Assembly: GCF_963259705.1 (NCBI RefSeq)
Contig: NC_081850.1
Coordinates: forward strand, 35,573,892-35,637,891
DNA: 64,000 nt
Origin: Myotis daubentonii
Taxonomy: Eukaryota > Chordata > Mammalia > Chiroptera > Vespertilionidae
Direction: 5' to 3'
Shown: in pieces, positions 37,372-47,945 of the stretch
How positions within the stretch are numbered: the first letter of the stretch is position 1
Layout of the letters: every line of letters begins with the position of its first letter
Translations under genes and position numbers: made by a program
The notes under the pieces: model-generated
What the model was told of the DNA's origin: nothing
Databases searched by the model: none
Seen by the model: the letters and a program-made list of their open reading frames with translations, nothing else

Positions 37372-38870
37372 GGGGGGTTCACATAGAAAAAGCCTGCCTT
37401 GAGCAGGAACAGGCTGAGGAGGGGTCAGAAGCCTGGTGGACCAGTCATGTTCACACCCCGGGTCAAGGCTGGCTGGGTGGGTGTGGAGTGTGGTGGCGCC
37501 CTCTGCCCCAGGTCTATCCTGAGCCCTGGAGGTGACTCTATTCCCCTGGGTGGAGGTCTGTGCAGACACAGGGCTGGGCCTGATCTGGGAGCAGAAGGTC
37601 CAGTGGGCAGAAGCAGCAGCGACTAGGGCCCCAGCAGGGCTTGAGGCCTCTGGACCGGTTGCCTGTCACTGTCATTGCAGAGCTCAACTCGGGTCATAGA
37701 GGAACAGCAGCTGGTCGATGAAGACCCCGGCCCTGCCTTCACCACTGAGGGGCACCTGGGCCATACTAAAGGCCAGAGCAGGCCCGCAGTGCATACGGCC
37801 AGCTGTGGTTCTGGGGAACCAGGGCCCTTTAGTGCCCGGAGATGGAGTCCTCCTCAGAAGGCCATCAGGTTCTGCAGACCTCCGTCCTGGAAGCTGCTCA
37901 ATCAGCAAAGGCGGATCGCACTTTGCAACTCATTCCTGCAGTCGCCCAGGTTCCGCAAGAGGTTCCCAATGTGTGATGCCTACCTGGAGCACCAGGCCCA
38001 TGTGAATCACACTGGGCCAGAGGACCTGCAGCCCCAGGGGGCAGAGCCCCAGGAGGGTAAGAAGGAGGGGGAGGTGGGAGTGGGCTGGGGAGGTGGTGCA
38101 TCTGAGCTTATGGGGAGGGCTCAGTGCCAGGCACACAGGGAGCACCCCCAGAGGCTGGCCAGGGGCAAAGCCTGGCCCCAGACCACCCACCCTCTGGACT
38201 GCAGCTGGGATGCACCTCTTGTGGTGGGTCCTGGGCTGTGGCTTCTGTTATGTCCTTGGGGGGAGGAAGGGCACATAGAAAAGCAGGCATGTGGGTGATG
38301 TTTTCTCCTCTCACAACCCCAGCACCGGCACCGGAGGCAGAGGCGGCTCCTGAAGTCTACACAGAGGAGTCGGATGAGGAGTCGGATGAGGAGTCGGATG
38401 AGGAGTCGGATGAGGAGTCCAATGAGGAGTCGGATGAAGAGCTGGAGGCGTGGGCACCTCCAGAGGTCCTGCCACCTCCAGCAGCCTCTCTGGTGGCAGC
38501 TGTGGAGCCAGGGCCGGCCTGGGAGGCACCTGCAGACATGACTGAGGCCCAATCACCCCTGGATGAGGGGCCCTCCCTGGGTCCTGCCTCAGGGGAGGAG
38601 CTGCCTCCTGAAAACCTAGCAGGGCCAGCCCCAGAGCCGCTGGCTGAGACTGCTCGCCGTGTCCCCTCAGAAAAACTTGTGCTACCCCCTCTCATTGATC
38701 TTTTCCTTCTATTTTGCTTCCTTTTTATGTTTTATTTTTCTTCATGGGGTTATTCAATTGTTTATCTTTTAGTTTTTATTATTTGGGGAATTTTGGGGTC
38801 TTTTTTTCTCTCTCTATTCTTCTTTCTTCTTTTATGCATTGTTTCTCCCTGGGGTGATTCAATTTCATAA
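37114..38870 (+). CDS. RALGDS-like N-terminus / acidic-repeat gene, right copy (3 exons)
   Basis: Three exons: 37114-37251 (46 codons, donor GAG|GTAACA), 37681-38056 (acceptor CATTGCAG, donor G|GTAAGA, phase 1 at its end) and 38323-38870 (acceptor AACCCCAG, TAA stop). Phases match and give 353 residues. Residues 1-46 (MFSCC start, basic WFRTLRR stretch) resemble the N-terminus of mammalian RALGDS-like proteins as I remember it, and QQLVDED in exon 2 fits the same family; the rest of exon 2 I do not recognise. Residues 186-211 are six tandem 4-residue units, S-D-E-E or S-N-E-E, from a 12-bp DNA repeat; each serine fits the casein kinase 2 pattern. The last 60 residues are strongly hydrophobic, perhaps two membrane spans, from T-rich DNA. 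The REM and RasGEF domains of true RALGDS proteins are absent. Alternatives: a truncated, non-functional duplicate, or a fusion gene. Confidence 0.58.
37331..37369. repeat. (GT)n microsatellite in the right-copy intron 1
   Basis: Mirror counterpart of the AC run at 36588-36634 but shorter. Confidence 0.95.
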
Positions 38871-38879
38871 ATAAATAAA
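38870..38879 (+). terminator. Polyadenylation signals of the right-arm gene
   Basis: Overlapping AATAAA hexamers start at the last base of the TAA stop and again at 38874. Such closeness would leave a very short 3' UTR; a GT/T-rich stretch follows (TTATTGTTTGTATTT). Confidence 0.6.
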
Positions 38880-39781
38880 ATTATTGTTTGTATTTAAATG
38901 GTGCCATTCCTGAGCCTGAAGTACAGTCACGATGCTGGGCAAGCATCACCACCGTCTAGTTGGAGGATGTTCCATCCCCCAAAAGAAACCCTGCACCAAC
39001 AGTTCTCACTCCCCACTCCTCCTGCCCCTGGAGACCCCTGGTCTGCTTTCTGTCTCTGCTCTGTTACCTGTTCTGACGTTCCCTACACATGGACTCTTAC
39101 AATAGGTGCCTTTTTGTGTCTGCTCACTTATTTTTGTTTGTGTTTATCTGAATAGCATTTTTGTTATTTGAAAGGGAAATCCCACATGGATTAGAGATCA
39201 GATGGAAAAAAAGAAGAAGAAGCCCTTTTAGTAAGTGGGCGCATAATCTCAGGTTAGAGGCTCTGTGCTCAGTGTGACCCCAGGGCCAGAAGCCAGGCAG
39301 GCAAAGGCTGGTTCTTCCTGTGCCCCACAAACAACAGGGAAAATGCAGAAATTTGGAAAGAGAAACCACAACCTGGAAATCATTCCTCACAACCCAAGGC
39401 CAGAGAAGATTGGACCTCCCTGTGGTGCAGCAAACTCTCAAAAGTGGGTGTTTTCAAAAGGGACAAAGGCCGAACACATGCACTTCCAAAGGCACAGGGC
39501 ACACACCTCTACCTGTCAGAGATGCCCCACCTCCCCGATGGGGACACACCCACTGCGGGCACTGAGGGGAGAGCACTGTGACCATCAGACTGGCAGGCTT
39601 CTGGGCTGGTGGTGACCAGCCTGGGGACAAAGTGGGGAAGCAGAGGCCCCAGCAGGTCCCCGGGGGAGGAGGTGGAAAGGCCACCCTTTGGGAGAACAGT
39701 GAGCAGCACCTGCCAAAGCTCCACAGGGGCTCACCTGCACCTGGCAGTGCTCCCCCTAGGGGTTACCCCACAGAAATTCTT

Positions 39782-39971
39782 TTTAAAAGTTTTTATTGAT
39801 TTTGAGAGAGAGAGAAAGGGAGAGGGTTAGAGACATAGAAACAGCGATGAAAGAGAAATACCGACATCAATAGGCAGTATCCTGCATGCCCCTGCTGGTG
39901 ATCAAGCCCACAACCCAGGGATTTACCCTGACCAGTAATGGAACTGGTGACCTCCTTGGTGTGTGTCCCAT
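39782..39971 (-). mobile_element. VES-type SINE, antisense, private to the right arm
   Basis: Tail at left ('ttttaaaagtttttattgattttgagag'), inverted body ('cctgcatgcccctgctggtgatcaagcc') and head. The 10-bp duplication AGAAATTCTT flanks it. The left arm has the single uninterrupted site (AGAATTTGT side), so the insertion happened after the arms separated and has not been copied across. Confidence 0.88.
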
Positions 39972-40704
39972 AGAAATTCTTGCACAATTGTTCATGGATG
40001 TATTTTTGAGACTACCCATGAGAGCACTGATAGAACTGCCCAGAATTGGAATCAATACTAATGTACATGGAGAGGGATGGGATCCACCAATCCTGGTCCA
40101 CATGGACAAGGGAAGCTGAGCAGCTGCTAAAGTGTGTGTAGTGGTCTGTATGTGCCCACAGATAAAGGTCTCAAGGGTTCTCTCACGTGAGACATGTGGA
40201 TCAACTGAGTCCAGGATCCCACCTGTTAGACCCAATACCTGTGTTTTTAACAGGCAGACATGCATATGTGAAAAAGACTTGATACCCTATGCAAAGAATT
40301 CTAAAATTCTATTAAAAACCTACAAGTACTGATAACTGAATTTAGTAAACTAGCAGGATCCAAAATATCCAGAAATCAGTTGCATATTTTATATTCCAAT
40401 AACAAACTATCAGGAAGGAAAACTACAAAGATTATGCCATTCACAACTGCATAGAAAAAGTAGTAAAGTACTTAGGAATAAATTTAACCAAGGTTGTAAA
40501 AGACCTGTACTCAGAAAATCATAAGACACTGGAGAAAGAAACTGAAGAAGATACAAATAAGTGGAGGCTTATACCATGTTCATGGATAAGAATAATTAAC
40601 ATCGTTAAAATGTTCATACTACCCATAGCAATCTATAGATTCAATGCTATTCCTGACAAGATACCAATGGCATATTTTACAGAATAAGAACAAATATAAT
40701 TTCT

Positions 40705-40945
40705 AGAGGTCAAAAATTTAGAAAAAGTTTATCTGGGTGGTTCTGACTCATAGTATTTAAAGAAATTGTACTCAAGATGTCAACCAGAGATATAGTCAAT
40801 GGAAGGCACGACTAGGGTTAACAATCTTTTAAGGTTATTTAAAGAATTCAGTTCATTGACTCATGGATCTCACTATGAGGCTGTTTGAGCGTTCTCATAC
40901 ACAAACTAGCAGCTAGATTCTCCTAGAGTGAGTGATCCAAGAAAG
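40705..40945. repeat. Unidentified insertion within L1
   Basis: L1 ORF2 text stops after 'acagaataagaacaaata' and restarts at 'tattccaaaaatttctatggaaccac'. The intervening block ('ggttctgactcatagtatttaaag', 'caagatgtcaaccagagatatagtcaatgg', 'tctcctagagtgagtgatccaagaaagatcaagg') resembles an old mammalian interspersed repeat that I cannot name. Confidence 0.5.
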
Positions 40946-41629
40946 ATCAAGGATATTCCAAAAATTTCTATGGAACCACAAAGAACCACAAATAACCACA
41001 GTAATCTTGAGAACAAAAACCAAAAAACAACAAGTTGGAGGAATCACACTACCTGCTATCAAACTATACTACAACGCCATTGTAATCAAAGCATGGTACT
41101 GGCATAAAAACAGACATATATCAATGGAACAGAATAGAGGGCCCAGAAATAAACCCATGCCCCTATGATGATTTAATATTTGACAAAAGAGGCAAGAACA
41201 GACTGGGTTAAGAGTCTGTTCAATAAATGGTGTTGGGTAAATTAGACGGATATGTCAAAAAAAAAAAAAAAAGAAAGAAAGAAACCAAACCCTCTTCTTA
41301 TATCATACACAAGAATAAACTTAATATGGATTAAAGACTTAAATGTAAGACTCTAAACCATAAAACCCTAGAGGAAAACATAGACAATAAAATCCCGAAC
41401 ATTTCCTGTAGTAATACATTTTTTTTTCTGATATACCCACCTCCCTGGGTAAGGGGAATACAGAAAAAATAAACAAATAGGGCTATTTCAAACTAAAAAG
41501 TTTTGCAGAACAAAGGAAACTATCAACAAAATGAAAAGACAACCCACTGAATGGGAGAACATATTTGCCAATGATACCTATGATAAGGAGTTAATTTCCA
41601 AATTTTATAAAGAACTTACATAACTCACC

Positions 41630-41838
41630 CAGCCAGCATGGCTCTGTGGTTGAGCATTACTTATGAACCAGGGGGTTAAGGTTTGATTCCGTCAGGGCAC
41701 ATGCCTGGGTTGCAGGCTTGATTCCCAGTGGGGGGCATGCAGGAGGCAGCTAATCAATGATTCTCTCTTATCATTGATGTTTCTATCTCTCTGTCCCTCT
41801 CCCTTCCTTTCTGAAATCAATAAAAATATATATTTTTT
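41630..41838 (+). mobile_element. VES-type SINE inside L1
   Basis: Starts 'ccagccagcatggctctgtggttgagca' and runs through 'ggcacatgcctgggttgcaggc' and 'catgcaggaggcagctaatcaatgattc' to an AATAAAAATATATA tail. The flanks AAGAACTTACATAACTCA and AAGAACTTCTGCAACTCA are an 18-bp target duplication with a few changes. Confidence 0.93.
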
Positions 41839-42821
41839 TAAAAAAAGAACTTCTGCAACTCAACACCAAGAAAACCCAACCAATCCAATTTAAAAATGGG
41901 CTAAATAAATACTCCTCCAAAGAGAACATACAGATGGCCAATAGACATATGAAAGATGCTCAATGTCACTAATCAGAATAATGCAAATTAAAATAACAAT
42001 GAGATACCATCTCACACCTGTCAGAATGGCTATCATCAATAAATCAACAAACAACAAGTGTTGGCAAGGATGTGGAGAAAAGGGAACCTTCATACACTGT
42101 TGATGGGAATGTATATTGGTGCAGCCACTGTGGAAAACAATATAGTTTCCTCAAAAAATTAAAAATGGAACTGCCTTATCACCCAGCGATTTCACTATAG
42201 GAATAAACTGAAGAAACCTGAAATACTAATTTGAAAGAACATATGCACCCCTATGTTCATTGCAACATTAATTACAATAGCCAAGATTTGGAAGCAACCC
42301 CAGTCCTCATCAGTAGATGAGTAGATAAAAAAAGTTGTTTTACGTTTATAGAATGGAATACTACTCAGCCATAAAAAAGGGTGAAATCTTACCCTTTGCG
42401 ACAGCCTTGCTGAACCTGGAGAGTATTATGCTAAGTGAAATCAGCCAGTCAGAGTAAGACAAATACCATAAGATTTAACTTAGATATGGAATCTAATGAA
42501 CAAAATAAAAAAAGAAATAGAAACAGACTTATAGAGAAAACAAACTGATAGCTCTCAGAGGTGTGGGGTTTGGGAGCTTGGTGAAATAGATAAGGGATTA
42601 AGGCAAAAAAAAAACAACCCTCATAGACACTGACAATAGTATGGTGATTACAAGAGGGAAAGGGGATTGGGGGAGGTAGAAGAGAGTAAAGGGGGGATAA
42701 ATGATGATAGAAGACTTGCCTTTGGGTGGTAGACACACAATATACAGGTGATATATTGTAGAATTGTACACTTAAAACATATATTATTATTTTTTGTTAA
42801 TCCTCACCTAAGAATATTTTT

Positions 42822-43037
42822 CCTTTAATTTTTTTAAGAGATAGTAGAAGGGAGGGGGAGAGACAGAGAGAGATCAATGTGAGAGAGTTATATCAATTAG
42901 TTGCCTCCTGCATGTGCCCTGACTGGTGCTGGGGATCGAGCCTGCAACTGAAGTATGTGTCCTTGACCAGGAATCAAACCCTCAACCTTTCAGTCTACGT
43001 GCCAATGCTCTAATCACTGAGCCAAACCTACCAGGGC
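42822..43037 (-). mobile_element. VES-type SINE, antisense
   Basis: Tail-side 'aattttttttaagagatagt'-like sequence, 'gttgcctcctgcatgtgccctgactggtgctggggatcgagcctgcaac' and 'aatcactgagccaaacctaccagggca'. Confidence 0.88.
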
Positions 43038-43076
43038 AAAACTTAAAAAAAAAAGTTTTATCATTTTATTAACTAA

Positions 43077-43481
43077 CTAGAGGCCCAGTGCATGAAATTC
43101 TTGAATGGGGGGTGGGGTGGGGGGAGAAGTGGGGAGAGTCCCTCAGCCCAGCCTGCACCCTCTCCAATCCGGGACCCCTCTGATGATGTCTGAGGGCAGG
43201 ATCGGGCCTAAACCGGCAGTCGGACATCCCCCTCGCAATCCGGGACCGCTGGCTCCTAACCACTCACTTGCCTGCCTGCCTGATCACCCCTAACCACTCT
43301 GCATGCCAGTCTGATGCCCCTAACTGCTCCCCCGCTGGCCTGATCACCCCCTAACTGCTCCCCTGCTGACTTGATTGCCCCTAACTGCCTCTGCCTCAGC
43401 CCCTGCCACCATGGCTTTGTCCGGAAGGACATCCGGAAGATGTCCAGTCTAATTAGCATATTACCCTTTTATTAGTATAGA
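43077..43481 (-). mobile_element. Non-autonomous Helitron, antisense
   Basis: On minus it starts TCTATACTAATAAAAGGGTAA at 43481 and ends in a hairpin-like AATTTCATGCACTGGGCCTCTAG at 43077 followed by T. Internally a 30-bp-scale imperfect repeat ('cccctaaccactc', 'gcctgatcacccctaac') recurs four to five times (43255-43390). Confidence 0.85.
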
Positions 43482-43584
43482 AGTCACCCCAATAAGTCCA
43501 ACAAAATTTAAAAAATAAAATGCCTAGAAAATGAATGATTTTTCTATCATTTTATCTCATTCTTTTTTAACTTCTATGTTGTGT

Positions 43585-43790
43585 GGTTTTTATTTTTTAA
43601 TTGATTTCAGAGAGGAATAGAGAGATAGAAACATCAATGACGAGAGAGAATCATTGATCGGCTGCCTCCTACAAACCCTCCACTGGGGATTGAGCCAGCA
43701 ACCCAGGCATGTGCCTTTGACCAGAATCGAATCCGGAACCTTTCAGTCCTCAGGCCAATGCTCTATCCACTGAGCCAAACTGACTAGGGC
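43585..43790 (-). mobile_element. VES-type SINE, antisense, first of a tandem pair
   Basis: Tail at left, 'tgcctcctacaaaccctccactggggattgagcc', an inverted B box ('ccagaatcgaatccgg') and 'ctgagccaaactgactaggg'. The duplication TATGTTGTGTGGTTTTT / TACGTTGTGTGGTTTTT flanks it. Confidence 0.92.
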
Positions 43791-43805
43791 TACGTTGTGT
43801 GGTTT

Positions 43806-44017
43806 TTAAAAAAAATACATTTTTATTGATTTTAGAGAGAGAGGAAGGGAGAGGGAGACAGAGAGAGAAACATCAATGCATGAGTGAAAACATTGATCCA
43901 TTGCCTCCTGCCCACACCCCAACCAGAGAGCAAACCTGCAACCTGGGCATGTGCCCTGAACCAGCGACCTTTCACTGCACAGGACTACACTCAACCAACG
44001 GAGCCACACTGGCTAGG
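43806..44017 (-). mobile_element. VES-type SINE, antisense, second of a tandem pair
   Basis: Immediately follows the first copy, from 'ttaaaaaaaatacatttttattgatt' to 'gagccacactggctagga'. TTGTGTATGTTTTA after it resembles TTGTGTGGTTTTTA before it, so it used the same target. Confidence 0.9.
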
Positions 44018-46062
44018 AATTGTGTATGTTTTATATTACTATTAATACTGATAAATCATGGTCTATTTTTCCCCCTTTAAACTGAAAAGGGAATGTCATC
44101 AAGCAACTTGGAGGTGACTAAATGGTGAAAACAGCATTTTTAATTTAAAACTCCAGACTCAGAGTGATCTCTGTTGCTCATTTAAAAATTGCCCAATAAC
44201 TTGTCATCAATACAATGGGTTTTCCACCCATTATGGGGCAGGTGAGGGTGGAATATAAGTGATCTTTGGAGCATTTGAGAATCCCTTAACACTGTTAGAA
44301 ATTCTGTGATCATGTTAATTTGCACTTGCTGCACAGGCAGTCCATACATCTCATCAGATTTTCAAGGGATCTTTTTCCAACAGGGTAAGAATTACTGATA
44401 TAGAGGTGTTAGAGCATTAATGATGCAAGGTATTTTTCTGATAAGAAATTAATCTTTTTGTGACCTTTATAAAACAAGCTGTACATTTTATATGTCCAAA
44501 CATGTATACCGTTAAAAAACAAAACAAAACCCCACAGGACTCAATAAATGTCTAGATAGTTTAAGTGCATTCTAACTGTCCAAAGGAAGGCTGCATTTGT
44601 CTCTGGAGATAGCCTTTCTGAGGATAATTTCCTTCTGAAGGATTTTATCAATAGTAATCTATTATATGTATGTTGTCTAGACAAGAAAGAATTTTATAAA
44701 TGTTGTCATTAACATGTCTTTGAGGCTTTGACACATTTTGGGGCAGTGGTACTTTAGGAATAAGAACTTGAATTTAGTGTCTAAACTTTTTTCGTCAGAA
44801 ATTGCTCACATATTTTAACTTTTGTTTGGCAGGCCGTTGTACTGTTTCTCTGAATGATGATATGCTTCTGTCCCCATGTGACACCATGTCATTTCCAAGG
44901 CCCACCATCAAATGCCATAGCAGCAGAATACACTGTATCTCTCTCTCACGCTGTTTTATCGGGTTTTCTTGCAGCCTTTTACTTTAGACCACCTTCAGCT
45001 GTTACTGGACTTATCTTTTCAGTTACCATTTCAGTCTTTTATTTGTGGGAGACCATTTCTAGTTCTACTTGCATGTCATCTCTCACCAGATTCTTACTTC
45101 AGGTTGAGTACAAAAAAGTGCAATCTGCTATTGTCTTATTTCAGTCATTTTCACATGCTTATAGTTTTATGCAAATTCAAGAAAAGAGTAGACAATAAGT
45201 CAGAAACATGTAAAACCAGAAACAATCACTACAATTACATTAGATGACCCTTTAAGGAAATTGAGAGAAATCATCTGCTTTTGGTGGAGGAAGGATAGTC
45301 AGTGTCTCCACAGGTAGAGATACAATACATTCCACAACAATATGGCTTCGGTTTAGCTTTCATCACAGAAAGTGATGGATAGGTACAACAAGAACAAGAA
45401 ATTTGGGAAAGGATTGCAAACGTCTGCATTCTGCATGGGGCAAGGTTTAGTGCTGGGCAGGAAGCTTTTCTCTCCCTTTCAGATAAACTCAGCTGAACAG
45501 TCACTGACTTCATTGAGTGCTGGGCATAAAGGAAAAGCCTGGAATTGTGCATATTAAATTGTTTATCTTAACAGAGACATTGTGATTCTGTTGGAATTTT
45601 ACTTTTATGAAGACTATTTGGTGCCTTTTGGTAACAGACTTTCTTTAAATATGGAGGGAGGGGCATTTAGGGATTTGCTGACAAGGGAAAAGAAGATCAT
45701 AACATATAACATTTTTTGTTTGTTTAATACTTAGGACTTAGAGTTGGGGGTAATGTCTGAATCTTAAAGAGCTTGACATTTCACACGTTAGCTATATTTT
45801 GTTGAACTACTTTAAAAATATGCCCACCTATCAGGGGCATTTGTCTTTATAAGACACCTCAGTTTTATGGTGTGATTTTATTTACTGACTTTAATGACTG
45901 CAACCACCATTACTTGATATTCTGCAGGTCCTATGGCCTATATCAATGTTTACTGTTTTCCTAAGAACTTAAGACCAGAATGGTGAGCTATTATTTCTAA
46001 TGCTAACATAATAAATGACTATTTATCAAGTGAAGAACATAATTAAATAGTGAAAACAAGTT
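44018..46062. other. Intergenic, no recognised feature
   Basis: AT-rich unique-looking DNA. Open frames near 44802-45247 on plus have no domain I recognise, and show no convincing splice or start context. Confidence 0.5.
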
Positions 46063-46277
46063 GGGCCACAATGGCTCAGTGGTTGAGCATCAACCTATGA
46101 ACCAAGAGGTCACAGTTTGATTCCCGGACAGGGCCTATGCCCCGGTTGTGGACTCAATTCTCAGTGTGGGTTGTGCAGGAGGCAGCTGATCAATGATTTT
46201 CCCTCACCATTGATGTTTCTATCTCTCTCTCCCTCTCCCTTCCTCTCTGAAATCAATAAATATATGTTTTAAAAAAA
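46063..46277 (+). mobile_element. VES-type SINE
   Basis: 'gggccacaatggctcagtggttgagcatcaacc', B-box-like 'agtttgattccc', 'gtgcaggaggcagctgatcaatgatt', CT-rich tract, AAATCAATAAATATATG tail. Flanks AATAGTGAAAACAA and AATAGTGAAAGCAA are the target duplication. Confidence 0.93.
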
Positions 46278-46797
46278 TAGTGAAAGCAAAATATAATAAT
46301 CTAGATTAGTGACTATTCTTTTAAACAGGCTTCAAATGCTAATAATACTGGTTTGAGCTGTCACGGACTATATATCTTCCTTGGAATGGTAACACTATAA
46401 CTTTTATAAGTCACTGCTTTAAAAATGCACACCAATCTCATAACCTCTGTCTCCATGCACATAACTAAATGTAATTGGCTTGAACACATGGTTGAATGAC
46501 TGCCTGTGGCCACCCACCAAGGTTAGAATCCTGGTCTCCTCACTCCCAGTCAGCACACCCTCTACTCTACTACACAACTCTGTTTCCCTTAACAAAAAAT
46601 AAAAAGTCTCCAAGCTCATGTTCTTTAGCTCAGTAATAGCCATCAATGCCCAAGAAATGGGACCAGCACGATTCATTACATGCTATCAAATTTATTTTCA
46701 TAGACTTTGGCTTTCAAACTATTCAAACAAATACTCTCAGAACGAAATGTATTCTTTATTATGACCCAATATACACACACTTAGGTACACAGTGAAC

Positions 46798-47215
46798 TGT
46801 ATCAGTCAGGGTCCAACCAGGAAAACAGAAGGAATTTAATTTAGGGAATTGGTTATATAGGTGATAGAAGAGCTGAGAATATGGAGCTGGGAGTAACAAC
46901 AGTAAGAAGTCACTATTACCCCTAAACTGGAGGAACCAAGGGATGAGGCAGGGATTAGCAGAGCCCAGAGGCCAGGCTCTCCTAATGAATCTGAAACCAT
47001 GATGGTCCTCAGCGTTAGAGCCAAGGTGGAGATACAGCTGTTGTTAGAGATGAAGCTAGAAGCAGAAAGAGAAGGGGGAAATACCCTGTCTTCTCCCTCC
47101 CTCCTGTCCTTCAGTGGTCTTGCCTCTGGCCAGTGCCTCCCAGGGGCTGACTGCAGCTGACACAAGAGCCTGGGAATTACAGCCCACAAAGGTCATTCCC
47201 ACTTAGGGTTGAGCA
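46798..47215. repeat. Probable old interspersed repeat, family not assigned
   Basis: Starts 'tgtatcagtcagggtccaaccaggaaaacag' and continues 'aatttagggaattggttatataggtg', wording shared by ancient mammalian transposon or LTR relics as I remember them. No terminal structure is clear. Confidence 0.35.
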
Positions 47216-47945
47216 GAAGAGGGAGGAGAGGATCTGAGGGACAACAAACACAGTAACTAAAACAAAGTTTCCTAAAACAGTACTTACTCTTACTAAGAGC
47301 AATGCCTTCTGTTCTATTTCTCTTTTTATGTTGTACTCCCCGCCTCATGACTCATAATTCACCATGAGTTGAAAAACACTCTTTGGGCCAATAGGAGATG
47401 CACTTTCAGGAGTTTATAGATTATATAAATTTTAGTAAAATAAAAATTTCCATTGGGTTCCATACTTGGACCATCTTTTTAATAATGGATATAATAATAT
47501 ATTAATAATATATAAATACATATAAAATTGCATATGCAATAGTTTTAGACTTTTAGAAATCTAGTAAAATAGACATACTGCCCTAATTCAAATTAGTAAT
47601 AAGAAAATTTTAGTTCATGATCATATTTTTGCATATCAGGTCCCATATTATGCTGACAGCAAATCTATAAAAATTTCCCACCTTGGTGGTTGTTTAGACT
47701 ATGAAATTTTGCTAGTAATACTTCCAGGGCCCAAGGTTTTAGTAGACTAATGATGGATTTGTTGGTCACTAGCCATTTACAAGGATATAGTACTATGTTA
47801 ATTAATGTATTCAAGGTATTTTTGAAAACTGGGTAAAAGTGTTTAGATACTATCTCCTTCTAATATTTTATTAACATAAACATTGAAAGCAAAGATCAGT
47901 TAGGCCATTTATAACCTAAACACCTTTTTTTGTAGCATTGAACAA

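Larger units (their letters stand above)
37004..40272 (+). repeat. Right arm of the large inverted repeat
   Basis: Begins GTGACCTCACTTCCTGACG, the inverse of the left-arm end, and stays nearly identical to about 39600. Mismatches and small indels then accumulate (39600-39770), a SINE at 39782-39971 is present only here, and the diverged match continues to about 40272 where L1 sequence starts. Confidence 0.95.
40273..42785 (+). mobile_element. L1 3' half (ORF2 end and 3' UTR), sense, broken
   Basis: Typical ORF2 C-terminal coding text in pieces: 'gaataaatttaaccaaggttgtaaaagacctgtac', a frame at 40932-41168 reading WNHKEPQ...[20 protein letters not shown], 'atgagataccatctcacacctgtcagaatggct' and a 3' UTR with 'gatatattgtagaattgtacacttaaaaca'. 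Stops and indels abolish ORF2. It is interrupted by a SINE (41630-41838) and an unrelated 240-bp block (40705-40945). Confidence 0.9.

Noticed and set aside
33878..40272. Palindrome as a pure assembly artefact
   Set aside because: Not fully excluded, but the arms differ at many points (SNPs, CA length, a donor GTGAGA versus GTAAGA, one amino acid, diverged outer parts, a private SINE), which a simple mirrored misassembly would not create.
40932..41168. Coding-like frame resembling reverse transcriptase C-terminus
   Set aside because: It is part of a broken L1 ORF2, annotated as a mobile element rather than a host gene.
44854..45247. Overlapping frames of 92-114 codons on plus
   Set aside because: No domain, repeated Ser/Phe/Leu low-information composition, no gene context.
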